A stretch of 37,550 nt of DNA from Reyranellaceae bacterium (GTDB taxonomy: Bacteria > Pseudomonadota > Alphaproteobacteria > Reyranellales > Reyranellaceae), in assembly GCA_022844045.1 (NCBI GenBank), contig JALHMM010000063.1, forward strand, positions 1 to 37,550. The letters are read 5' to 3'. Shown one piece after another: positions 8,467 to 15,632 of this stretch. The notes beneath the pieces were generated by a model. The model was not told where the DNA came from and made no database searches. It saw nothing but the letters and a program-made list of their open reading frames with translations. The stretch's first letter is position 1. Each line of letters begins with the position of its first letter. The position numbers and the translations under genes are program-made.

Positions 8467-8928
8467 TCAGCTCTTGCCGGCGTTCGGATTGCGCACGACG
8501 GTCACGCCGCGCGCCTTGGCGACCGGCTTGCCGGTCGCCTCGTCCTTGAGCTCGGCCTCCGACACCACGAACCACAGGGCGCCGCCCTTCTTGTCGTAGA
8601 TGTCCATGACCTGGCTCTGGCAGGTGATGCGATCGCCGACATGCACCGGCGCGAGATACTCGTAATGCTGCTCGCCGTGCAGGATCAGGCCGATATCGAC
8701 GTTGAGCAGGCGCAACAGGCCGCCCTTGTCGGGATCGTCGTTGGTCAGCGCGGTCAGGAAGGTTGGCGGCGCCGGAATGGCGCGGTAGCCCGCCGCCTTG
8801 GCGGCCTTCTCGTCGCTGTAGATCGGATTCTCTTCGCCGATGGCCTTGCAGAACAGGCGGATCTTGCCGGCCTCGACCGTGGTGGTGAAGGCGTTGAACT
8901 TGTGGCCGATGTGTTTCTTGTCGAGCAT
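8467..8928 (-). CDS. MaoC-like hotdog protein, non-catalytic partner (FAS1-type dehydratase N-terminal half)
   Basis: A 153-residue hotdog chain of the 'MaoC N-terminal' family. It keeps the fold marks (GEENPIYSDEKAAKAAGYRA, then PPTF and YLAPVHVGDRITCQ), but where an active hydratase has Asp and His it has Glu32 and Tyr37. In HadAB/HadBC-type and actinobacterial steroid hydratases such a chain shapes the acyl pocket while its partner does the chemistry; the neighbour at 8032-8454 has the intact residues. A strong AGGAGGGG ribosome site precedes the ATG at 8928. Confidence 0.9.
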   Translation of the reverse strand: MLDKKHIGHKFNAFTTTVEAGKIRLFCKAIGEENPIYSDEKAAKAAGYRAIPAPPTFLTALTNDDPDKGGLLRLLNVDIGLILHGEQHYEYLAPVHVGDRITCQSQVMDIYDKKGGALWFVVSEAELKDEATGKPVAKARGVTVVRNPNAGKS

Positions 8929-8966
8929 GCCTTGCGTCCCCTCCTGAGGAAATTGATCTTGGCGCC

Positions 8967-9097
8967 ACCCTTCCCCCGGAGGGGAAAGGTGCCCGAAGGG
9001 CGGAAGGGGGATGTCGAAGACGAACGGAGGAGTCCGTCTTCAACATCCCCCATCCGTCAGCGCTTCGCGCTGCCACCTTCCCCCTCCGGGGGAAGGT
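8967..9097. repeat. dispersed palindrome, copy B
   Basis: About 130 bases, same family as copy A but in the opposite orientation: the left arm carries GCCCGAAGGGCGG, the right arm TCAGCGCTTCGCGCTG, and the core reads GACGAACGGAGGAGTCCGTC, the reverse of copy C. It lies in the gap between the thiolase gene and the MaoC partner gene, inside one transcription unit. Confidence 0.85.
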
Positions 9098-9129
9098 AGG
9101 CTCCGGTGCGCGTCTTCCCTTCTCGTTGA

Positions 9130-10332
9130 CTACGCGTCGAGACGGCCGATGATCGAGATCGACGACACGTTCTCGCGCGGCGCGCCGCCGAGGTTGTGCG
9201 TCATGCCGATCTTCGGATCCTTGAGCTGGCGGGCGCCGGCGCGGCCCTGCAGCTGCAGGTACATCTCGTAGAGCATGCGCAGACCCGAGGCGCCGATCGG
9301 GTGGCCGAAGCACTTCAGGCCGCCGTCGATCTGGCAGGGGATCTTGCCGTCGGCGTCGTAGAAGCCGTCGAGCACGTCCTTCCAGCCCTTGCCGGTCTCG
9401 GAGATGTGCAGGTCTTCCATGGTCACCAGCTCGGTGACCGAGAAGCAGTCGTGCACCTCGAACATCGAGACTTCGTTGCGCGGGTTGCGGATGCCGGCCT
9501 CTTCGTAGGCCTTCTTGGAGGCGATACGCGAGGTGTGGAAGTAGCTGCCGTCCCAGGAGTTGTGGCCCGACTCCGAGCCGTTCGACACCGAGAGCTGCAG
9601 CGCCTTGACGCTGACGATGTCGTGTTTGCCGAGCGACTTGGCGATCTCCGGCGTGGTCACGATCGCCGCCGCCGCGCCGTCCGACACGCCGCAGCAGTCG
9701 AACAGGCCGAGCGGCGAGGCGATCATCGGCGCGTTGAGGATGGTGTCCATGTCCACCGCCTTCTGGAGATGGGCCTTGGGGTTCTTGGCGCCATTCTGAT
9801 GGCTCTTCCACGACACGTGGCCGATCGCCTTCTTGAGGTCCTCGCCGCTGACGCCATGCGCCGCCTGGTAGGCGGTGGCGAGCTGCGCGAAGTTGCCCGG
9901 CGCCGTGCCGTTGGCGCTCCACAGCGCCTGCAGCGGGCCGCCGCGTCCGCCCGGCAGACCGCCGTAGCCGGTGTCCTTGAGCTTCTCGACGCCCAGCGCC
10001 AGCGCGAAGTCGACGGCGCCCGAGGCGACGGCGTAGACGGCGCCGCGGAAGGCTTCGGTGCCCGACGCGCACATGTTCTCGACATGCGTCACCGGGATGT
10101 TGGGCAGGCGCAGCGTGGTGCTGAGCGGGATGCCCGACTTGCCGACATGCACCTCGTCGATCGCCGTGGAGAACCACGCCGCCTGGAGCTGCTTCATGTC
10201 GATGCCGGAGTCAGAGATGCACTCCTTGAACGCCTCGAGCATGAGCTCCTCGGCGCCGCTTTCCCAGCGCTCGCCGAACTTGGAGCAACCCATGCCGAGA
10301 ATGGCGACCTTGTCCTTGATACCCTTGGCCAT
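9130..10332 (-). CDS. SCP-2-type thiolase / lipid-transfer acetyltransferase
   Basis: A thiolase-superfamily protein of 400 residues, the SCP-x thiolase length. The nucleophile Cys88 lies in HVENMCASGTEAF, His294 in EVHDCFSVTEL and His344 in GHPIGASG, so the catalytic set for thiolysis or a related C-C cleavage is present. Its relatives include archaeal acetoacetyl-CoA thiolase, mammalian SCPx, and the actinobacterial Ltp2 retro-aldolases that work with a DUF35 partner. The next gene upstream is an HMGCS-like/DUF35 fusion, which makes a physical complex likely. The ribosome site AGGAG precedes the ATG. The exact reaction (thiolysis versus retro-aldol) cannot be told from sequence alone. Confidence 0.92.
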   Translation of the reverse strand: MAKGIKDKVAILGMGCSKFGERWESGAEELMLEAFKECISDSGIDMKQLQAAWFSTAIDEVHVGKSGIPLSTTLRLPNIPVTHVENMCASGTEAFRGAVYAVASGAVDFALALGVEKLKDTGYGGLPGGRGGPLQALWSANGTAPGNFAQLATAYQAAHGVSGEDLKKAIGHVSWKSHQNGAKNPKAHLQKAVDMDTILNAPMIASPLGLFDCCGVSDGAAAAIVTTPEIAKSLGKHDIVSVKALQLSVSNGSESGHNSWDGSYFHTSRIASKKAYEEAGIRNPRNEVSMFEVHDCFSVTELVTMEDLHISETGKGWKDVLDGFYDADGKIPCQIDGGLKCFGHPIGASGLRMLYEMYLQLQGRAGARQLKDPKIGMTHNLGGAPRENVSSISIIGRLDA

Positions 10333-10392
10333 GGCACGTCTCCTGTTTGTTGTCGTGCGCTTTACCCGGTAACCCTAGATACCTCGCGCCGA

Positions 10393-11835
10393 TCAGGCCG
10401 GCGCCGCCTTCCAGAAATAGCGCTTGAAGCCACCGCGCATCTGATCGTTGTCGCGGATGCGGAAGGTCATGCGCATCTTGGCGCCGACCTTGACCTGTTC
10501 CTTGTCCGAGTCGGTGAAGTCGGCCATGAAGCGGCCGCCCTCGGGGAAGGTGATCATGCCGTAATAGGCCGGCGGATCCGGCGAGTAGGTCAGCGAGTCG
10601 GCGGTGAACGACATCACCGCGGCCTCGAGGCCCTGCATCGGATAGGGATCCTGGCTGTCGATCGCGTGGCAGTTGGGATTGACGCAGACCTGGCTGCGCG
10701 GGAATTGCGCCGTGCCGCAGACCCGGCACTTGCCGCCGACCAGGCCGTAGATCATGTCGCGCTTGCGCCACAGCACCGACTGCGCGGTCTTCTTGTCGAA
10801 CTCCGCGCGCATGCCCTTGTCGATCGGCAGCATGTCGTTGAAGGCGAGGAACTTCATGTAGTTCGTCTCGACCTTGCCGCGCGCCAGCCAGCCCGACACA
10901 CCGCGCCGCTTGCTGAGCTTGGCGATCTCCTCCGTCACTTCGAGGATCACGACATCGAGGCCCTGACCGAAGGCCAGGATCATGATGCGCTCGCCCGGCT
11001 TGGCGCTCTCCAAGGTATGCGCCAGCACGACCAGCGCATGGGCCGCACCACTGTCGCCGAGATTGGCGCCGAGATTGTCGCGCACCGCCGCCTCGGCGAC
11101 GCCGGCCATCTTGGCCATCTGCTTGGGGATCGCCGCCATCAGCGCGGGCATGATGAAGTGATTGATGTCGGCGCCCTTGAGCCCGCATCCCGCCAGCGCC
11201 GCCTTGACCGCCGGCGGCACGATCTTCACGTAGCCCTCGTCGCGGATCCAGCGCTCCTCCCAGGTGTAGTCGAAGTCGGAGTCCTCGCCGCGGAAGTGGT
11301 CGACGAAATCCATCGACACCGAGTGATGGCCGACCAGCTTGGCGATCACCTTCTCGGTGCCGCACAGCATCGCCGCGGCGGCGTCGCCGAACTGCAGCTC
11401 GTTGGCCGAGGCGACGCGCGTCATGCGCTTCTCGGCGGCCACGACCATGGTCGGCGCGCCCGACTTGGCGGCGGTCAGGCCCGAGATCAGCGCCGAGGTG
11501 CCGGCCTTCTGCGAGCCCGCGACATCGGAGGCCATCAGGCCTTCCTCGACCGTCAGCGCGGTGGCGATGACGCCGGCGTTCTGGCGGTCCTTGAAGGGCA
11601 GCGTCGTCGAGGCGAAGAACAGGTTGCGCAACGACTTCGGGTCGGTCCCGTTGAGGCAGTCGCGCGCCGCCTCGACGCCCATGGTGATGGAGTCCTCGTC
11701 CCAGTTGGCCATCGCGCGCTCGCCCTTGGCCTGACCGCGCAAGCCCGGCGCGAACCACTTGTTGGCGTCGTACACGGCCTGCCGGCTGAGCCGCAGCCGC
11801 GGAACGTAGGCGCCATACCCGGTGATGCCGACCAT
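10393..11835 (-). CDS. HMG-CoA-synthase-like / DUF35 OB-fold fusion lacking the catalytic triad
   Basis: A 480-residue fusion. Residues 1 to about 300 follow the archaeal HMG-CoA synthase fold (MVGITGYGAYVPRLRL, AGTSALISGL, GDSGAAHAL). Residues about 345-480 are a DUF35 domain with a zinc ribbon (Cys370, Cys373, Cys384, Cys389) and an OB fold. By hand alignment to the family motif ACKAGT, the nucleophilic Cys is Gln109 (SQKAGT); the His of FHQP becomes Ile228 (FIMP); the Glu of GSESHP becomes Thr77 (ASTTLP). So it is unlikely to condense acetyl-CoA in the normal way, and a scaffold or altered enzyme is more likely. It heads the operon, with a perfect AGGAGG before the ATG and a possible operator upstream. 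Confidence 0.88.
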   Translation of the reverse strand: MVGITGYGAYVPRLRLSRQAVYDANKWFAPGLRGQAKGERAMANWDEDSITMGVEAARDCLNGTDPKSLRNLFFASTTLPFKDRQNAGVIATALTVEEGLMASDVAGSQKAGTSALISGLTAAKSGAPTMVVAAEKRMTRVASANELQFGDAAAAMLCGTEKVIAKLVGHHSVSMDFVDHFRGEDSDFDYTWEERWIRDEGYVKIVPPAVKAALAGCGLKGADINHFIMPALMAAIPKQMAKMAGVAEAAVRDNLGANLGDSGAAHALVVLAHTLESAKPGERIMILAFGQGLDVVILEVTEEIAKLSKRRGVSGWLARGKVETNYMKFLAFNDMLPIDKGMRAEFDKKTAQSVLWRKRDMIYGLVGGKCRVCGTAQFPRSQVCVNPNCHAIDSQDPYPMQGLEAAVMSFTADSLTYSPDPPAYYGMITFPEGGRFMADFTDSDKEQVKVGAKMRMTFRIRDNDQMRGGFKRYFWKAAPA

Positions 11836-11906
11836 TGGCGATTTCCCTCCTAGAGTCTTGCGTCGGCGCTACGCGCCGGGTGCGCGCCTTATCGGCCCGC
11901 ACTACG

Positions 11907-11920
11907 TGAACACCCGTTCA
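11907..11920. promoter_or_regulatory. candidate operator, TGAAC-N4-GTTCA
   Basis: A perfect 5+5 inverted repeat (TGAACACCCGTTCA) 72 bases upstream of the HMGCS-like start, in the 235-base gap between that gene and the divergent gene at 12071. Size and symmetry suit a TetR-family regulator, a common choice for acyl-CoA operons. No regulator gene lies in the window. A 5-base half-site palindrome can arise by chance. Confidence 0.35.
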
Positions 11921-12070
11921 GATTACCCGCCCGCAAGTCGCTGCGCGACAGCGATCTTCAGCCTGAGCCCCGCGTGGCAGCCATGCTTTCCGAAAGGCGA
12001 AAGCGGCGGTGCACGGTTTGACACCACCATACCCGGAGCACACACTCATTTTTTGCTAAGGGGGCACGGG

Positions 12071-13039
12071 ATGGGGCGCGGCGATCCGGACAACAAGCAA
12101 CTCGACTACTTCGCGATGGCCGGCCTGATCCGCAAACACTACGAGGAGGAGTGCTACGATTCGGACGTCACCAGCTTCGTACCGTGGGAGACGGTGGCGG
12201 CTATTTGCTGGGAGGAAACGCAGTTCACGAACATCCGCCAGAACGGCTTCAATCACGAGGACTGGCTGAAAGGTCCCAGCACCAAGACGGAGGGCAAAGG
12301 CAACCACGCCGTCGGCTTCGGCCAGGTCGAGCGCGAGACCATCATCCTGATGCAGACCCAGGCGTCGACGACCGGCGCGCTCAAGGGATTCTTCGACGGC
12401 ACGCCGCTGGCGAACACGCCGCTCGCTTCGCTCCCGACAGGCTGGTGGAGAGAGGTCGACAACTTGGTCCTGGGCGATACGCGCCGCGCCATCCATCTCG
12501 TCTGGCACGCGCTGATCCATCAGCGGAAAAACAAACCCGATGCCACGCTCGAGCAGCTGTTGCACAACTATGGCGGCTTGCGAGACGCCGCCGGCAATCC
12601 GACGGCCAAGATGCGCCGCGTCGCGCGCGGCTGGCTGACCACGACCAGCCTGCTGCAGTGCTTCCGACGCTCGGGCCTGGGCGCCGGCGACTATGGCGGC
12701 ATGATGCGCGCCAAACGCATTCTCGCGGCGATCTTCGCCTGCTCGCGCCGCAGCGCGTCCTTCGCCGGCAGCTTCGGTGTCGTGGCGCGGCCGATCGCGG
12801 GCTACCTCTACGCAGGCCACGACCTCTACGCGCTCGGCGACGGCTTGGCCTGCCTGAGCTTCGGGCCGACGTTCCAGCCTGGCGGCAACGCCAAGCTCGA
12901 CGCCGACTACAAGGCCTTTATCGCGGAGTACAAGGCGCAGCCCGAGGCCGAGTACAAGTGGATCCGCCCGTGGGTCGAGGCACGCTATCCGAAGCTCAAG
13001 GGCCAGGACCTCAATATCGGCCCCAAGCCGGACGAATAG
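12071..13039 (+). CDS. hypothetical protein with lysozyme/transglycosylase-like motifs
   Basis: I do not recognise the family. The start is placed at the ATG giving MGRGDPDNKQLDYF, 322 residues; the frame stays open upstream, but that part looks non-coding. Three spaced motifs resemble lytic-transglycosylase/goose-lysozyme folds: an acidic helix WETVAAICWEETQF (Glu48 or Glu49 as possible acid), AVGFGQVE (81-87, compare GLMQ), and LHNYGG (164-169, compare YNGG). No signal peptide or membrane segment is visible. The C-terminal third (YLYAGHDLYALGDGLACLSFG and a charged tail) is unassigned. It stands alone, divergent from the acyl-CoA operon and closed by the terminator at 13051. It could be a muramidase-like effector or a structural relative only. 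Confidence 0.7.
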   Translation: MGRGDPDNKQLDYFAMAGLIRKHYEEECYDSDVTSFVPWETVAAICWEETQFTNIRQNGFNHEDWLKGPSTKTEGKGNHAVGFGQVERETIILMQTQASTTGALKGFFDGTPLANTPLASLPTGWWREVDNLVLGDTRRAIHLVWHALIHQRKNKPDATLEQLLHNYGGLRDAAGNPTAKMRRVARGWLTTTSLLQCFRRSGLGAGDYGGMMRAKRILAAIFACSRRSASFAGSFGVVARPIAGYLYAGHDLYALGDGLACLSFGPTFQPGGNAKLDADYKAFIAEYKAQPEAEYKWIRPWVEARYPKLKGQDLNIGPKPDE

Positions 13040-13050
13040 CCGCCAACGAG

Positions 13051-13077
13051 AAAGCCCCGGCACTTGGCCGGGGCTTT
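13051..13077. terminator. bidirectional rho-independent terminator
   Basis: An 11-base perfect stem AAAGCCCCGGC / GCCGGGGCTTT with the 5-base loop ACTTG, lying between two convergent genes (stops at 13039 and 13097). The terminal A/T triplets give a short U-run in either direction, so it can serve both genes. Confidence 0.85.
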
Positions 13078-13096
13078 CGTCAAGCGGATCCCGGCG

Positions 13097-14239
13097 TTAC
13101 GCCGCGACCGAGAGGTTGGCGTAGCGTGTCAGATGGTGCTGCTGGTTGCCGAACAGCGTCTCGATCATGGTCAGGCGCTTGAAGTAGTGGCTGACCGAGA
13201 GCTCGTCGGTGACGCCCATGCCGCCGTGCATCTGCACCGCGCTCTGGCCGCAGAACCTGCCCGACTTACCGATCTGCACCTTGGCGCCCGAGGCCGCCTT
13301 CTTGCGCACGGTCGCGTCGGCGTCGTCGATCTTCAGCGCCGCCATGAGGGTCATCGAGCGCGCTTCCTGGGCGTTGGTGAAGCAGTCGACCATGCGGTGC
13401 TGCAGCACCTGGAACTTGCCGATCGGCACGCCGAACTGCTTGCGGGTCTTGATGTACTCCAGGGTCGCCTTGTTGATGGCGTCCATGCAGCCCACCGCCT
13501 CGGCGCACAGCGCGACGATGGAGCGATCGACCACACCCTCGAACAGCGCGTAGCCGTCATCGACCTTGCCGACCACCGCGTCGGCGCCGACCTTGACGTT
13601 GTCGAAGGTCAGCTCCGAGGCGCGCAGCGCGTCCTGGGTCGGGTAGTCGCGGCGCGTGATGCCCGAGGCCTTGGCGTCGACGGCGAAGACCGTGATGCCC
13701 TTCTCGTCGCGCTGGCCGCCCGATGTGCGCGCGGTGACGAAGATCGTGTCGGCCGAGGCGGCGTTGTAGACCACGCCCTTGTGGCCGCTGATGGCGTAGC
13801 CGGCGCCGTCCTTCTTCGCTGTGACGGCGACGTCGGCCAGGTTGAAGCGCGCCTGCTTCTCGACATAGGCGACGGCGAACTGCTTCTCGCCCGCGATCAT
13901 CGGCGCCAGCAGCGCTTCCTTCTGCGCGGCGCTGCCGCCGGCGGCCAGCAAGCCACCGCCCATCACCACGGTCGGCAGGTAGGGCTCGAGCACCAGGCCG
14001 GAGCCGAAGGCCTCCATGGCGATCATGGTCTCGATCGCGCCACCGCCGAAGCCGCCATCGGCCTCGGAGAAGCTCATGCCCAGCCAGCCGAGCTCGGCGA
14101 ACTTCGCCCAGTTCTCCGGCAGCCAGCCCTTCTCGCTCGCCGCGATCTTGCGGCGGGTATCGAACGCGTACTGCTCGCGCACGAAGCGCTCGACGCCTTC
14201 CTTGATCTGCTTCTGCTCGTCGGAATACGACAGGTCCAT
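13097..14239 (-). CDS. acyl-CoA dehydrogenase, small subunit (PimD-like)
   Basis: A flavin-dependent acyl-CoA dehydrogenase chain of 380 residues. Family marks are EADGGFGGGAIETMIAMEAFG and the C-terminal QMHGGMGVTDELSVSHYFKR. At the IVD-type catalytic position in helix G it has Asp where the large subunits have Glu (GVVDRS versus LANERL), and the MCAD-type Glu site reads LFG. It is therefore probably the non-catalytic half of an alpha2-beta2 enzyme, as in PimCD and the mycobacterial FadE pairs. It is last in the operon after two large-subunit genes and ends at the terminator at 13051. Confidence 0.9.
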   Translation of the reverse strand: MDLSYSDEQKQIKEGVERFVREQYAFDTRRKIAASEKGWLPENWAKFAELGWLGMSFSEADGGFGGGAIETMIAMEAFGSGLVLEPYLPTVVMGGGLLAAGGSAAQKEALLAPMIAGEKQFAVAYVEKQARFNLADVAVTAKKDGAGYAISGHKGVVYNAASADTIFVTARTSGGQRDEKGITVFAVDAKASGITRRDYPTQDALRASELTFDNVKVGADAVVGKVDDGYALFEGVVDRSIVALCAEAVGCMDAINKATLEYIKTRKQFGVPIGKFQVLQHRMVDCFTNAQEARSMTLMAALKIDDADATVRKKAASGAKVQIGKSGRFCGQSAVQMHGGMGVTDELSVSHYFKRLTMIETLFGNQQHHLTRYANLSVAA

Positions 14240-14283
14240 TTTTCCAGCTCCCTCCGCCTGAGGCGTCGCACGTTGTCTGCTGC

Positions 14284-15483
14284 TTACAGCCCCAGCACCA
14301 TCTTGGAAATCACGTTCTTCTGGATCTCGTTCGTGCCGCCGTAGATCGAGGTCTTGCGCATGTTGAGATAACGCGCGGCGGCGGGCACGGCATGGGCCGG
14401 TCCGATCGGCGATTCGTTGCTGTCGCGGAACAGCAGCTCGGGCTGGTACGGCATGGCGTAGTTGCCCACCGCCTCGCAGGCCAGCTCGGCGATGCGCTGC
14501 TGGATTTCCGAACCGCGGATCTTGAGGATCGAGACCTCCGGCCCCGGCGCGCCACCGAGCTGCATGGTCGACAGCGCGCGCAGCTCGCTCATCTCCAGCG
14601 CCGAGAGCTGCAGGTCGAGATCGGCGATCTTCTCGCGGAAACCCATGTCGTCGATTAGCCGGCCGCCATCATCGGCCAGTTCGGCGCGCGCGATGTCGCG
14701 CAGGCCCTGCACGCCGCGCTTCGAGGCGGCGACCTCGGCGATGCCCAGGCGCTCGTTGGCGAGCAGGAACTTGGCGTAGGTCCAGCCCTCGCCTTCCTTG
14801 CCGATCAGGTTGGCGGCCGGCACGCGCACATTGTCGAAGAACACGTCGTTCACGTGATGCGCGCCGTCGAGCATGATGATCGGCTTCACGGTGATGCCGG
14901 GCGTTTTCATGTCGATCAGCAGGAAGGAGATGCCCTCCTGCGGCTTGGCGTCCGTGTTCGTGCGCACGAGGCAGAAGATCCAGTCGGCCCAATGCGCCAC
15001 CGAGGTCCAGGTCTTCTGGCCATTGACGATGAAGTGGTCGCCGTCGCGCACCGCGCGGGTGCGCAGGCTGGCGAGGTCGGATCCCGAGCCCGGCTCGGAG
15101 TAGCCCTGACACCACAGGAGATTCGACTGGACGATATCCGGCAGGAAGCGTTGCTTCTGCTCGTCGTTGCCGAAGGTGTAGATCACCGGCCCGACCATCT
15201 TCGGCCCGAACGGCAGGATGCGCGGCGCGCCCTCCTCGGCCAGCACGTTCTCGAACAGGAAGCGCTGCGTCACGCTCCAGCCCGGGCCGCCATACTTCTT
15301 CGGCCAAGTGTAGACGTGCCAGCCACGCTTGCCGAGCGCGCGCTGCCAGGCGAGGTGATCGTCGCGATCGTAGTGCCGGCCGCTGCGCGTCTTGGCGATC
15401 GTCGCTGGCGACAGATTCGCGCGCGTGAAGGCCCGCACCTCGTCGGCGAAAGCGCGATCCTCGGCGGAAAGAGCCAGATCCAT
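14284..15483 (-). CDS. acyl-CoA dehydrogenase, large subunit (PimC-like), copy 2
   Basis: A 399-residue acyl-CoA dehydrogenase. The start is the ATG at 15483 (MDLALSAEDRAF), with AAGGAC before it; the frame runs on upstream into the repeat, but that is not coding. FAD and substrate motifs are present: WCQGYSEPGSGSDLASL (125-140) and the C-terminal IYGGTNEIQKN. Glu244 in LLANERLGIA matches the helix-G base of isovaleryl-CoA dehydrogenase. It aligns without gaps over at least the first 250 residues with the protein encoded at 15633. The small subunit gene follows 44 bases downstream. Confidence 0.93.
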   Translation of the reverse strand: MDLALSAEDRAFADEVRAFTRANLSPATIAKTRSGRHYDRDDHLAWQRALGKRGWHVYTWPKKYGGPGWSVTQRFLFENVLAEEGAPRILPFGPKMVGPVIYTFGNDEQKQRFLPDIVQSNLLWCQGYSEPGSGSDLASLRTRAVRDGDHFIVNGQKTWTSVAHWADWIFCLVRTNTDAKPQEGISFLLIDMKTPGITVKPIIMLDGAHHVNDVFFDNVRVPAANLIGKEGEGWTYAKFLLANERLGIAEVAASKRGVQGLRDIARAELADDGGRLIDDMGFREKIADLDLQLSALEMSELRALSTMQLGGAPGPEVSILKIRGSEIQQRIAELACEAVGNYAMPYQPELLFRDSNESPIGPAHAVPAAARYLNMRKTSIYGGTNEIQKNVISKMVLGL

Positions 15484-15499
15484 CGTGTCGTCCTTTTTT

Positions 15500-15624
15500 A
15501 CCTTCCCCCGGAGGGGGAAGGTGCCCGCAGGGCGGATGGGGGATGTCGAAGACGGACTCCTCCGTTCGTCTTCGACATCCCCCTTCCGTCGCTTCGCGCC
15601 ACCTTCCCCCTCCGGGGGAAGGTA
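15500..15624. repeat. dispersed palindrome, copy C
   Basis: About 125 bases, with ends TACCTTCCCCCGGAGGGGGA and CCTCCGGGGGAAGGTA. The left arm carries GCCCGCAGGGCGG, the right arm CCGTCGCTTCGCGCC. The core GAAGACGGACTCCTCCGTTC has the orientation of copies A and D, while the arms have the orientation of copy B. It separates the two large-subunit dehydrogenase genes, starting 16 bases upstream of one start codon. Confidence 0.85.
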
Positions 15625-15632
15625 AGAGTGTC

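Noticed and set aside
9196..11853. 885-codon plus-strand open frame across the thiolase and HMGCS-like genes
   Set aside because: It spans two real genes and their gap in antisense, with His/Arg/Gln-rich translation and no domain.
12001..12048. TTGACA at 12018 as promoter of the lysozyme-like gene
   Set aside because: No acceptable -10 box at 16-18 bases; not strong enough to list.
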